Part shown: positions 23,889-33,878 of the stretch, piece by piece | Numbering within the stretch: the stretch's first letter is position 1 | How the letters are laid out: each line of letters starts with the position of its first letter | NCBI GenBank assembly: GCA_029204225.1 | Contig: CM055097.1 | Location: forward strand, 51,983,698 to 52,047,697 | Source: Diphasiastrum complanatum | Lineage: Eukaryota; Streptophyta; Lycopodiopsida; Lycopodiales; Lycopodiaceae | Direction of reading: 5' to 3' | DNA: 64,000 nt | Notes under the pieces: model-generated | Database searches by the model: none | What the model saw: the letters and a program-made list of their open reading frames with translations, nothing else | What the model was told of the DNA's origin: nothing | Position numbers and translations under genes: made by a program

Positions 23889-24140
23889 GCCGTGATAACC
23901 AACATATTTTTTTTTCAAATAAACTTTTCTAATTTTAAAAGTTTAATGTTACTCTTGCATGTTTCTAAATATAGTAATTTTGTATGTCTGCAAAATTCCC
24001 AAAATAGCAAGCCCTAAATTTATGTGTATATCCAGTTTTTCAAAAATAGCAATAAATACATGATGCAATTTTTATAAAAATAGCAAATGAACCTTACAAG
24101 ATTGTAAAGCGCTTTTGAGAATTTCTAAAAATAGCAAAGG

Positions 24141-24161
24141 TACCTTACAACTTGTAAGGTA
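24141..24161. repeat. Perfect 10-bp inverted repeat
   Basis: TACCTTACAA and TTGTAAGGTA are separated by one base. A related CCTTACAAGATTGTAAAG lies about 50 bases upstream, so the small palindrome is itself part of a repeated motif. Confidence 0.85.
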
Positions 24162-24580
24162 TTTATTGCTCTTGTAATTCTCAAATAGTAATTTCAAGTG
24201 CAATATTATGCCAATTAAGGCAACCTCCAAATACACTCTAGAAAATCTGGAGGTGGTTACATAAAGGGGAATGCATGAGTCATTGGAGACATTAGGTGCA
24301 TTAATGACTAACTTCTAAAAGTTTTGTAACTTTTGCTTATATAAATGGCAGTTTTTGGAGTTTTGACACTCCTACATGTCACTAGAAATACTATTACCTT
24401 ACATAAATGTTTAGTGAAATGCTATGTTACTTTTTAAAAGTAAACATAACATGTGCTATGAAATGGTTCAAAGTATGATCTTATCCAATAATTGGTTCTA
24501 TGAATTGTCAACAATTTAGCTAACAATGTGCACTCGTTATGGTCACATATATTCTCCGTTATCATTTTCATGATAAAGAT

Positions 24581-24640
24581 GATAGTTCTTAGTCAACAAT
24601 GATCATTCTTAGTCAACAATGATCATTCTTAGTCAACAAA
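24581..24640 (+). repeat. Three-copy 20-bp tandem repeat
   Basis: GAT(A/C)(G/A)TTCTTAGTCAACAA(T/A) occurs three times with an exact 20-bp period. Confidence 0.9.
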
Positions 24641-24719
24641 AAATAGAAAGTGAGTAGGTGGTAAAATCAGCCCATTTGTGCTCTCCTTAACTGATCTAAA
24701 CTTGAAAAACATGTTAGAT

Positions 24720-25110
24720 TGATCGATGATCTTCCAAACCCCATGCCAAAAACTCTAGTGTTTGAAATGTGCCACAAGACTTTCCTTCTCAAGCACCAAT
24801 GCCTCATTCGAGAATTTTGCATGACTTGACTACCGAAAACACAAATAGTAGTAAATTTTTATAGATCTCTATCCTTGACGTATCATGAAGAATACCATGA
24901 TTCTCCATCTTAAACTCGACTAAATTAAAAAAAAAATTATGAAACTCCATTTCATTATGTAATGTGAATACAATATCATCACCATAAATAGATCTACCAT
25001 GTAATGTGTGACATAATATCTTTCAAATTCACTTTGAACTGCATCCACAAACTCAGTACATGATATTTTGTAGTATTTTTACGAACTAACCTCTGAATGC
25101 TCCACACCAA
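24720..25110 (-). pseudogene. Very decayed Copia RT region (tentative)
   Basis: On the minus strand GDDIVFTLHNEMEFHNF followed by LVEFKMENHGILH resembles the YVDD...EF.M.DLG.L block of Copia reverse transcriptase. Frames are broken and no other domain is attached, so this is a weak call. Confidence 0.3.
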
Positions 25111-25174
25111 GGCTTTGATAACTAGATTGATTGATAACTAGGTCTTGGTGACTTGACTCTTGCTTTTCTACACT

Positions 25175-25318
25175 GTTAGAAATCCATAAATCATAATATG
25201 GATGGACAGACTAGGATTCGAACCCAGGACCTCCCTCATACCGGATGGGATGCTCTACCACTGAGCTATCTGCCCTGTGTGATAGTTCTCTCTAGAGTGT
25301 GGATTGATATTTCAACAC
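25175..25318 (-). repeat. TRIM 3' LTR (144 bp)
   Basis: Its ends are TGTTAGAAATCC and GATATTTCAACA on the plus strand. It is about 90% similar to the other copy by eye, with two small indels. Confidence 0.88.
25205..25276 (-). other. tRNA-like sequence in the TRIM 3' LTR
   Basis: The 72-nt sequence folds as a cloverleaf. The acceptor stem GGGCAGA/TCTGTCC has seven pairs including one G-U. The D arm is GCTC...GAGC. The T arm is CTGGG-TTCGAAT-CCTAG. The anticodon stem has one mismatch and the loop TCCGGTA has C instead of U at position 33, with CGG in the anticodon place. Box A (TAGCTCAGTGG) and box B (GGTTCGAATCC) match the pol III consensus. It is probably not a working tRNA but could drive pol III transcription. 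Confidence 0.75.
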
Positions 25319-25330
25319 CCCTCCTCAAGC
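25319..25330 (-). promoter_or_regulatory. TRIM polypurine tract
   Basis: The minus strand reads CTTGAGGAGGGG immediately before TGTTGAAATATC, the start of the 3' LTR. This is the expected plus-strand primer. Confidence 0.75.
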
Positions 25331-25421
25331 CACACTTGGTTAGGGTCCTAGCTGTCACCTGCCCCACAACTTGGGCCACCTAACCATGGCTTTGACACCA
25401 TGAACTGTTAGCTCTAACTTG

Positions 25422-25434
25422 GCTCTGATACCAT
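25422..25434 (-). promoter_or_regulatory. TRIM primer-binding site
   Basis: TGGTATCAGAGCC on the minus strand is complementary to the initiator tRNA-Met 3' end and touches the LTR. A degenerate second copy of this motif plus TGTTAG lies at about 25388-25412. Confidence 0.85.
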
Positions 25435-25576
25435 GTTAGAAATCTATAAATCATAATATGGATGGACAAACTAGGATTCGAACCCAAGACCTCCCTCATA
25501 CCGGATAAGATGCTCTACCACTGAGCTCTGTCCTGTTTGATAGTTCTCTCTAGAGTGTGGATTGATATTCCAACAG
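25435..25576 (-). repeat. TRIM 5' LTR (142 bp)
   Basis: It is bounded by TGTTAGAAATC and GATATTCCAACA on the plus strand. It has the same internal order as the other copy. Confidence 0.88.
25465..25534 (-). other. tRNA-like sequence in the TRIM 5' LTR
   Basis: The 70-nt version has acceptor ends GGACAGA and TTTGTCC, D arm GCTC...GAGC, and an intact box B GGTTCGAATCC. It lacks the two bases between acceptor and D arm (TA at positions 8-9), so box A is weakened. Confidence 0.7.
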
Positions 25577-26212
25577 ATACTAAGTGATTACGTAGCCAAA
25601 CATAAAGTATTGAATTCTCAGACAGTTTCTACCAGTTACAAAAGCAATACAGAGATGCATGCATTCTGACACAAACTGAACGCAATAAGGAAATAGTATT
25701 GATTCAAAAAAACAAGATCTAATGCTAATGAGCGCAAAACAATAACGGATAGAAACTGCGCACTTTAAAGCTATCTCAGAGTAACTGAGAATAAGTCTGA
25801 AATAAGCGACTCTGCTGATAAGCAGTACTGCAATAGCAACTCTAAAATAAATCTCTGAAAGACTGAGCTAGAATGCTCAAGAGAGTTCAAGCTTGAAAGC
25901 TTGATAGAGAGCTAACTACAATACTTTCTGATTGTGAACGATCTGCTTGATAAGAGCGAAGGAAGCATTGTGTAATAACACTCAACTCCTTCACAATTCA
26001 CAATCTCATTGACTTGATATTGAGATGTATGAACAATTGATTTATACTAAGTAATTAGGTCGTCAAATGTGATTGCTAGTTGGCTGGAGTTCGTTGGCAT
26101 TCATCCAGTTCTACTCAGAAGTTGCTTGCTGACAAGCGGTGACAATTGATCGTAAATTTGTCTCATAAATGAATGTAAACTGTCACTCTGCATAAATGAA
26201 CGTAAACTGCCA
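25577..26212 (-). other. Probable R/U5 part of the Copia D 3' LTR
   Basis: This lies between the TRIM and the tandem repeats. A minus-strand TATAAAT occurs at about 26035-26042. The far LTR edge could not be fixed, and no open frame is convincing. Confidence 0.4.
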
Positions 26213-26530
26213 CAGGTGAAAAATGTGACACTGCATTTTTACTCGTAAATCTTGACAAGTGAAAAATGTGAAAAAGGCGACACTGCATTTTTACACGTAA
26301 TTTTTGACAGGCGAAAAATGTGAAAAAGGCAACACTGCATTTTTACACGTAATTCCTGACATGAGAAAAATGCGAAAAAGACAACACTGCATTTTTACAT
26401 GTAATTCTTGACAGGCGAAAAATGTGAAAAAGATGACACTACATTTTTGCACATAATTCCAAACAAGCAAAAAAATGCGAAAAAGGTGACACTATATTTT
26501 TACACGAGATTCTTGACAGGCGACACTATC
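26213..26530 (-). repeat. Tandem repeat in the Copia D LTR (about six copies, 52-58 bp)
   Basis: The unit contains GACAGGCGAAAAATG, then GAAAAAGGCGACACTGC, then ATTTTTACACGTAATTC. Copies diverge by 10-20%. It sits upstream of the minus-strand TATA box, in the U3 position, where many Copia LTRs carry repeated enhancer units. Confidence 0.85.
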
Positions 26531-26714
26531 GGGTTTGTAGAGAGAGAAAATGCAACATTGTTGTCAAACTCCGTGTATTTCTGTAGACTGTATAAAAACA
26601 CTTGTAATTTTGCAGACTGTAAAAAACACGAAAAAAATCGCAGAACTGGATAAGCAGTTGGATGAAGATTAAAAATCAATTAGTCGATTAGTAGGAAGGA
26701 GAATAATCCAACAC

Positions 26715-27420
26715 TCTCTCTTAATCTGAATCCATGAACGCCTTGACCTTTAAACTTAGCACAAAACTTTCTGTGTGCATCCAAGCTCAATGCTTTGGTA
26801 AAAATATCTGTTGTTATATCTTGCGTTCGACAGTACTACAATCTGACCTCTTCGTCGAGAACTTTGCTTTTGACAAAGTGATACTTCAGTTCAATGTGCT
26901 TACTCCTAGAATGAAATCTAGGGTTGGCTGACAAGGCAACGGCACTTTGATTATCATAAAATAATAATGTCGGAGCAGATTGATTCAGACTGATATCGGA
27001 AAGTAAGTTTCTCAACCAAATTGCTTTCTTTGTAGCTTGTGAGGCTGCGATATACTCTGATTCTGTACAAGATAGAGCTATCGAATATTGCTTGCGATTA
27101 TTCTAAGAAATTGGACCATTGTTGAGGAAGAATGTAAATCCAGAAGTGGATTTACCAGTGTCTACATCTCCTACCCAACTTGCATCTGTGAAACCAATGA
27201 GTAAATTGTGGTTGTCATTGTCAACTGCTCCATAACAAATGCAAAAGTCCATATTAGCTCGAAGATATCTCATGACTCTAGTAAGAGCCTTCCAATGTGT
27301 TACACCAGGGTTGGTCATATTTAGACTGAGAGAGCTGACTGCAAAAGCTATGTATGGCCTGGTACAGATCATTGCATACATAAGAGATCCTATAATAGAA
27401 TGGTAAGGATACTCACGCAT
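26715..27420 (-). pseudogene. Copia element D RNase H
   Basis: The minus strand reads YHSIIGSLMYAMICTRPYIA, then FTDASWVGDVDTGKSTSGF, SCTESEYIAASQATK, FYDNQSAVALS, RFHSRSKHIELKYHFVK and TTDIFTKALS, the full RNase H order of a Copia element, with stops at about 27103 and later. It is followed by TGTTGGATTATTC, the probable 3' LTR edge at 26714. Confidence 0.88.
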
Positions 27421-27574
27421 CTGCTCATTCTCTTACTTGAATTGTTTGAGGACACTAGTCCTTTGACAATTTGAGACCTAGTTCCATTGGTGAGAGAGCT
27501 AACTTGCAATTAATCAGATTATATCTGACTAACATATTGTAGATGTACCTCTATTGATTAATGTACATCAACTT

Positions 27575-28627
27575 TCAATTTTTGTCTCTGTGGATTTGAA
27601 TACCAAGGCTGAAATGAGCTTCGTCCAGATCAGTCGCCTGGTTCTTGATAAGAGATGAATACTCTTTATCCATAGCTTTTTTCCAAAGATCAGAATCTGG
27701 CTGACTGAGTGCCTCTTTGACAGTTGTCGGCTCATGAAGAAGGTAGGCTACAGACTCGTCGATATACCTGATATGTGGTCTGCTAGCTCTTGATGATCTT
27801 CTGAAAAATAGAGGAAGTTGATCATTTTCATCATACTTTAGTTGCTGAACTGCAAAATCATCATCTTCTGATTCGTCGTTGATTTGTTGTTCGTCAAGAG
27901 TAGATGAGCTTGGTCCTTCAAGGGGAATAGTCGACTGAGGAACTAGAAAGTTCAATATGTTAGGAGAATTTGACAGGTCGGCTACATGGGCACTGCCTTT
28001 TCCTTTGAGGTCGATAAACTGATCTTCGGTGAAGATGATATCCCGGCTAGTGAATATCTTCGACTCGATGGGATCAAACAGCTTGTAGGCTTGATCTAAA
28101 GTAGTGTAGTTGATGAAAATACATTTGATACTCTTGAAGTTGAGTTTCTTCTTGAGATCGTGAGGAATTTGTGCATAAGTAGTACATCTAAAACCTCGTA
28201 AGTTTGATAAAGAAGGTTTGGTACCTATCCAAACTTCGAATGGTGTTTTGTCTGAGAGACCTTTAGTAGGACATATGTTCTGAATATAGGTTGCTGTTGA
28301 AACAGCTTCAGCCCAAAAGGATTTCGGAAGTGTCACATGTGATAACATGCACTTTGCCGATTCGACTAAGGTCCTGTTCTTTCTCTCAGCAAGATTGTTT
28401 GACTGAGGTGAATAGGAGGTAATGTATTGTTGCTCAATGTCGTTGTTAAGGCAGTACTCCTTGAATTCGGTGGAGATATATTCTTCCCTGTTATCTGATC
28501 TCCATGCTTTGATTTGTTTGCCAGTTTGATTTTCAGCATACTCTTTGAATTGTCTGAGCTGTTTACTGGAGAATTCGTCAATAAAGGTAATGAAATACTT
28601 TGCATCTAGCAATGAAGGAGTTTGCAT
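27575..28627 (-). pseudogene. Copia element D integrase, RT deleted
   Basis: A 350-codon frame holds the integrase core (AWRSDNREEYIS, SYSPQSNNLAERKNRTLVES) with a weakened first part, the post-core segment LSDKTPFEVWIGTKPSLSNL, SRDIIFTEDQF, an acidic linker, SSRASRPHIRYIDE, and the start of the RT domain at EALSQPDSDLWKKAMDKEYS. The text then jumps to LDEAHFSLGIQIHRDKN, which belongs after the YVDD site. The RT core is therefore deleted in frame. Confidence 0.88.
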
Positions 28628-29083
28628 CGGTCCACATATATCTGTATAAACAACATCTAATAGACCTTTTGCTACATGCCTATGACTTGATCTAAAGGAA
28701 TCCTAGTTTTCCTTCCAAGGATGCAACTATGGCAGACAAGGAGATCGACTTTGCCAAAAGGATAGTCGAGATCAAGAGCCATGGATTGTCTGGACATGTT
28801 CAAAACAGATGCCTCGTTCTTCAAAATCTTGAATAGCAACTATTATTTCTTTCCAAACTGAGTATTGAACTTTGGATTCTTTTCCAGAATAATTTGATAA
28901 AAATCTACGAGACTTGGATCCTCCAATGCGTGGTTTAGAAGGAATTTTTTTTTTATTTGCAAGCTTGTCATCTTTCTTTATTTTAACATGGCCTTTATGT
29001 AAGCCTGCTTTAGACAAAACTTCTTCTAATATGGAAATGACTTGTTTTGAAGATGACTCTAGTTTGGTATTCCACGCAAACAA
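28628..29083 (-). pseudogene. Copia element D pre-integrase remnant
   Basis: Minus-strand text LDYPFGKVDLLVCHSCILGRKTRIPLDQV is the C-terminal part of the pre-integrase zinc domain. A Lys/Ser-rich segment before it is in another frame. Gag and protease are not recognisable, and no 5' LTR is seen to the right. Confidence 0.65.
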
Positions 29084-29740
29084 TATATGGAGATATATAA
29101 TTTTTTCTAAATTTTCTAGGATCCTGCAAGAAGGTTTCGCGAAACTTTCTAGAATCTTTCTAGCATATTTTTGAGAATCTCTCGAGAATCTCTACACCTA
29201 CTTTTTTGTATTCCTCCATTAAAGATGATGGCCACGTGAACACTATTCACACGTGTGTCCGCCCACATATCAAAACGGATATTGTTTCTTATTTATTTAT
29301 TTCTTTTCTTTTCACAAACTATCTTCCGTCATTACGATCGATCTGTCAAATCATAGTTTGAAACTCTGAGCCGTGCATGTCCTCAATAAATGGAAATGAC
29401 AGATGTCATGTCACCATGCCACATCATTATCCCTTCCACATCGCTACTACATAACATAGTTATTTTCCATTTTTCTTCGTCAAACTTTTTTCCTACGATT
29501 ACATGTTTTTCTGCGCTCACTCTCTTTGTGATCAAAGCGATCTTTTACACTCTATTGCGATCTGCAGAGCTGTCGTCAATCATTCGACGCAATGGCTTCT
29601 GCACCACTGCGTGGAGTGTACAAATATGAACATTATGAATTGGAACTTTTGTATCTACTCTATCTCTTGATATGTTTGTACTTTTCATCATGTCCTTTGT
29701 TGTCTACAAACAAAAGTGCTTTGAGTTGGCACCATGAGAA
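29084..29740. other. Spacer without recognised gene
   Basis: It contains repeated TCTAGAATC/GAGAATCTC words at 29110-29200 and ACGTG-type motifs near 29230-29260. No coding domain was seen. Confidence 0.5.
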
Positions 29741-30341
29741 ACGTTAATTATTGGTCTTTAAAACTCTAGCTAATTGCCACTCAATCTTGAAATCACCACT
29801 TCCAAAAACACATAGTCGATTTCCATCCATGTGATTTTTTATAATTCCAAGATAAGATGTTTTACTAAATATCCATGACAATATGTCATGGTCTTCTTTT
29901 AACACCTGTAAAAAGAGCAAAAAAATATTTAGTCATAATTTGAAAGTACTCCCTTCATGATTGTTAGAGTAACTCTTTCCATTTTTTGTCCTTTAATAAT
30001 CTCTGATTCATCCAACTTTAGAACCACTATCAACTTACTATTTACTTCTCGTTTGTAATGCTACAAAACTCTATTAAGAGTCTCAACAACTTATTAATAT
30101 CAATAAACCAATTGTTTGAATTGTCATATTGTAAAGATTTTTCCTTTGAGTAGTATACTTCATTGATATGAAATGGAATACCTAGTATCTTTTGCATGCT
30201 TTTGTTTGACATGTCTCTTTTTATTTTCAAATGAAACGGTCGTGGGATTGGAAACTTCTTGATACTTACTTGTACAAATGCTTCCTTGATCATTTTGAAC
30301 ATGGTAGCATATGCTTCTATACCAATACTAGAAAATTGCAT
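29740..30341 (-). pseudogene. Unassigned coding-like region
   Basis: On the minus strand a 99-codon frame (30341-30042: KKFPIPRPFHLKIKRDMSNK, then INKLLRLLIEFCSITNEK) is followed in another frame by LIVVLKLDESEIIKGQKMER. After an acceptor-like TTTTTACAG it continues with VLKEDHDILSWIFSKTSYLG and then RLCVFGSGDFKIEWQLARVL. The amino-acid texture is protein-like, but I recognise no family and frame changes suggest decay or unseen introns. Confidence 0.35.
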
Positions 30342-30720
30342 GCACCTTGAACTAAAGTGTTGTCCAAAATTTTTCCAACCTCATTCATAATGTTATATGT
30401 AATTGTAGCCTGTATTTTACTCATTCTACTTGTGCTCAACATTGATTTTATTGACTTAGAAGTCGTAAAAGAACCTAATGACTTCCCAATGAAATTGGCA
30501 TATTATGTGAAATGGTCTTGAGTTGCATAACAAATATCATTGTTAGAAGAAGGTTGGCTAGAAAATTTGTGCAGACACGGTATTAATGTTATAAAGCACA
30601 ATACTAAAACTTCTCCTAGAAAATGGAGACAAATAGATATTTGACATAACTTGTGATTGTATGAAAGCAAAAAATTTCAGACAACATTAAGGACAAAGAG
30701 TAACGGTAACACTTGAATGC

Positions 30721-31876
30721 TTAGATCCTTCTTTTTCGGTGAGCCTCTCTCGATGAAAGATCACAAATATCTGTTGTTGGCAATTGTCTTGTTTTATTAT
30801 TATTTTTCCTCTTATTCAGAAAGTCCATATCAAATCCTTTTCCAATGGATTGGGGATCAAAGGGTCCAGGGCTCTGAGGCATCACAAAAATCTCTTGTGC
30901 CCTCAAAGGATCGGAATCATCAAACATGTCCATGAATGCCTGCGTATTTGATGAAGTGGTTGAGTGTCTGCTGGGGGGGAGGAAGCTTTGGCAGCTGTGA
31001 TTGGAATTGTTGATCCAACGTTCACAGACTGATCTTGTGAGAAAGTAGAGGCGATGGAAGCATCAGTGGACTTGGGAATAGGAAGTGTAGAGCAAGTAGT
31101 AGTAAGCGGTTGTAGTGCAGCTGACTATGATGACGTGACGTGGGAGGCAAGTCAGGAATTACGACTTCGCTACGTACTTGTCGGTGACTAGATGCTTGTC
31201 TAGAAGATTCAGTAGGTTCGACATCTTCGTAGACAAATAGGACTGAGGCAAGATCAAACTGGACCCATGGAACTTATTAATCAGGTAAAAAGCGGAGATG
31301 GTAGACAAAAGAGCGCCAACAGCAAGTTGTTGCTTGGTGTTACTCTTGATGGCTCTCTTTAGCTCACCAAATACCATTTTGAACCAGTTGTACGGCTCCA
31401 AGGGTTTCTTGTCAAATTTATAGTTTGACTCAACTATGTGGTGAAGGATCTGCGAGAAAATGCGGTCTTTCTTGAGGTTGCCAACCATCAGGAAGTTGTT
31501 GAGGAGCTGCGTAGCCGCATGGATATTGGTAGGATCTCGGATGGAGTCTAGCAAATAACCATCATTGGTCCAGTATAACTCAATGGTCGTATCAATGAAA
31601 GGCTTGTATTCTTGGCATGCTTGTGGTTAGGTGAGGACTGGGTGCTGAATGATATTCCTATGGATTCAAGGGCGGTTTCAGTGACACCATGCACCTTGTG
31701 GATAGCCCCCTGATATAAAATTTAAATTTTTCCTCGACCCAGGTGCTAAAGGCAAAAGTTATAGAATCCATATTATTTTTTTTCAAAAAGGCGTGCTCAT
31801 GGATCCCCATTGCGGTGAGCAGAGGCCCAGCAATGTTCATCCATTGAGCCACCATGCTTGTGCTAGGAAGTATCAT
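30721..31876 (-). pseudogene. Unassigned protein relic between gypsy end and 30.7 kb
   Basis: Three minus-strand frames follow one another. The first is 31876-31658 (MVAQWMNIAGPLLTAMGIHE, TFAFSTWVEEKFKFYIRG). A frame-shifted link leads to 31554-31159 (LLDSIRDPTNIHAATQLLNN, EPYNWFKMVFGELKRAI, LAVGALLSTISAFYLINKF). A Ser/Thr/Pro-rich stretch leads to 30933-30721, ending SSREAHRKRRI, a basic tail like a nuclear-localisation signal. Together they look like one decayed gene of about 380 residues. It follows the gypsy integrase in the same orientation, so it could be an extra ORF of that element or an unrelated host fragment. Confidence 0.4.
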
Positions 31877-32039
31877 GATGTTCGGCTTTTCTCACCATTC
31901 TTTTTCCTTCTTTTTTTTTTTTTGTTTTACTATCTTTTTCCAAACAAAAAAAAAAAATCAATCAAGTAGTGAAAAACAAAAAATTGTAAAACAACAAAAG
32001 TGAAATTGACAAGGTGTTGGATCAAACTAGCTGAACTGG

Positions 32040-32616
32040 CTGAACTGGCTACCAAAACTTGCATAGTCGACTGCCATTTACCGGAGTATCAAATCATTTT
32101 TTCATCCAAATGTTCTAAAATAACTACTCCATAGTTCAATATCTCTTTGACCTTGTACGGTCCTTCACCCGTAAATTTAAATTTGCCTTTGATCAGTTTC
32201 GTCTTATACATCAGTGCTAGATCTCCTTCCTTCAGATATTTTTAATGTAATCGGTGATCGTGCCATGCCTTGCGGCAAGCTTTCTCTGCTGCTAATGCAT
32301 GAAATGCCATCAATCTGGTCTCAAAATTTTTTGTAAAGCCTGATAACGCATTTGTAAGGATTTTGGTTCATCCAACTATTCCATTGCTGCTATGCGTAAG
32401 GATAGTACTAAGAATTCAATCGACACAACTGCATCTTGGCCATAGACAAGATGGAATGGTGTTTGATTCGTACTACCTTTGTAAGCTATTTTGAGTGCCC
32501 ATAATGTTGCATGCAGTTTATGTTCCCAATCAGAGCGGCTTGCTTCCACCATTTTTGTCATTTTGTTGTAGAGAATCTTATTGGAAGATTCATCTTGACC
32601 ATTACCCCTCGGATAA
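32040..32616 (-). pseudogene. Ty3/gypsy element E, integrase C-terminal half
   Basis: On the minus strand the frame resumes at YPRGNGQDESSNKILYNKM, continues DWEHKLHATLWALKIAYKGS and TPFHLVYGQDAVV, and ends with GDLALMYKTKLIKGKF and GPYKVKEILNYG, the integrase C-terminal domain. It joins directly to the integrase text that starts again at 38478: the Copia element F is inserted between the two halves of PYY/P. A premature stop follows EHLDEKMI. Confidence 0.9.
32612..32616 (+). repeat. Target-site duplication, left copy
   Basis: GATAA abuts the 5' LTR; the same five bases follow the 3' LTR at 38478-38482. Confidence 0.95.
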
Positions 32617-33269
32617 TGTGAAAAATTGTCAACTAGTAGTATTTTCCTAACTTGAGATTTTGTAGGCCTATGGCCAAATAAAAGTTAGAGATAGGTTCAT
32701 ACATGTATGTAGAGGCCCAAAGTATGTGTACACTACTTTTGAGGTCACATTAATTAGAGGAGGTCGAGTGTGGAGCTCTTCTATTGGCTCATAATTTGGT
32801 GCATTCCTATTTGACCAAATTTCTAGGTAGATGGGTGAATCCTATTGGACCCCAATTTTAGCCTATCATAAGACAAGTGGCCAAGAGGCACTATGGCTGC
32901 TATAAATAGCCATCTCCACGAGTATGTACACATCTCATTTTCATTCTATTGAATGAATGTTATGCTCTTTGAAGATCCATCTTCTTCTCTCTCACTTTTT
33001 TGTTCATATCTTGCATTCTAGCCACTAGAATTGTGATTTCTTTGTTGCTATGGCTTCACACGTGTGAAATGCAGGTTGTAGGCTCTGAAGTACGGACAGG
33101 GACAGCAAGTTTCTGTTTGTGGAAGCTTATGATCAGATCTTGATGTTTAGTTGATGTTTAGTATGCTTAACATCACAATTTCTATCATTTTTTCAATCTA
33201 GATGTGCATAACTTCCATGGCCAAGATCTTTATGAAACTTTAGCATCTTTTGGATCTGAGTTTTTCACA
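32617..33269 (+). repeat. 5' LTR of element F
   Basis: It starts TGTGAAAAA and ends TTTTTCACA, a 9-bp terminal inverted pair. A TATA-type CTATAAATAG occurs at about 32900, followed by the probable R region and an ACACGTGTGA palindrome at about 33058. Confidence 0.97.
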
Positions 33270-33281
33270 TGGTATCAGAGC
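33270..33281 (+). promoter_or_regulatory. Primer-binding site of element F
   Basis: TGGTATCAGAGC, complementary to initiator tRNA-Met, touches the LTR end. Confidence 0.95.
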
Positions 33282-33878
33282 ATTAGGCGGCCAAATGTGC
33301 AGGTTTTGCCAGATTTAGAAGAGATTTGTGGGCGAGTTTGCTTTTGTAGCATTCCAATCAAGTTTCTAGCTAAAAATCTTGTTGATTTATGTGTAGAAAT
33401 TGGATCTTTGTGATCAAAACATCATTTGTATGCATTTCAATTGAAGTAGGGCGAATTCCCTCTGTACTTATCAGAATAAGGAGACAAAATTTGTTTTGGA
33501 AAGAGGGAGATGCAAGATCCAACAAGATCCTATTAGTTTTCCATTCTAGCATATAGTTTTTTGATTCAATTTCTTGCTTCTTCATGTCAAAAACTTCAAA
33601 ATTGATGTAACCCTCTGATTTTCAGTTTGCTGAATGATTCAAGAGTGTATTTCAATCTTAGGAGTGAGGGAAAAGCAAGTATATTGAGGTTTGGTCTTGG
33701 TTTGATCAAGAAATCATAAAACTAGTGGCTAAAATTGAGGAAAAAGTGAGGAAAAGAGAGAAAAAGTAAGGTTTTAGGTTCCAAATCTTTGTGATTTCTT
33801 CTTGTGTTTCATTTGTTGATTCAAGAGAGTGCTTAGTGCATTGGAACAGGTCAAAGATCAGAGATCAATCATTGCAAC
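33282..33878 (+). other. Untranslated leader of element F
   Basis: About 600 bases between primer site and gag ATG. The packaging and dimerisation signals would lie here; none can be named from sequence alone. Confidence 0.7.

Larger units (their letters stand above)
25175..25576 (-). mobile_element. Miniature LTR retrotransposon (TRIM) with tRNA-like LTRs
   Basis: Two direct repeats of 144 and 142 bp flank 116 bp of internal DNA. Each repeat is bounded by TGTTAG/G and a CAACA end. On the minus strand the right copy is the 5' LTR, the primer-binding site TGGTATCAGAGCC abuts it with no spacer, and a purine tract GAGGAGGGG abuts the 3' LTR. There is no coding capacity. This is the TRIM architecture. 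Each LTR contains a 70-72-nt tRNA-like sequence in the sense direction with pol III boxes A and B. Cassandra TRIMs carry 5S RNA in the same place; a tRNA version is the unusual point. The 5-bp flanks (TACAC, GATAC) do not match exactly, so insertion is old or one flank has been rearranged. Confidence 0.85.

Noticed and set aside
25105-25125. A second primer-binding site (reverse complement near GGCTTTGATAAC)
   Set aside because: Too many mismatches, and no gag or LTR in the required order next to it.
25205-25276. A functional tRNA gene
   Set aside because: Position 33 is C, the anticodon stem has a mismatch, and the sequence is duplicated as part of an LTR, so a decoding tRNA is unlikely.
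25198-25383. 61-codon open frame across the TRIM
   Set aside because: It lies over the tRNA-like LTR and core in the antisense direction; not a protein gene.
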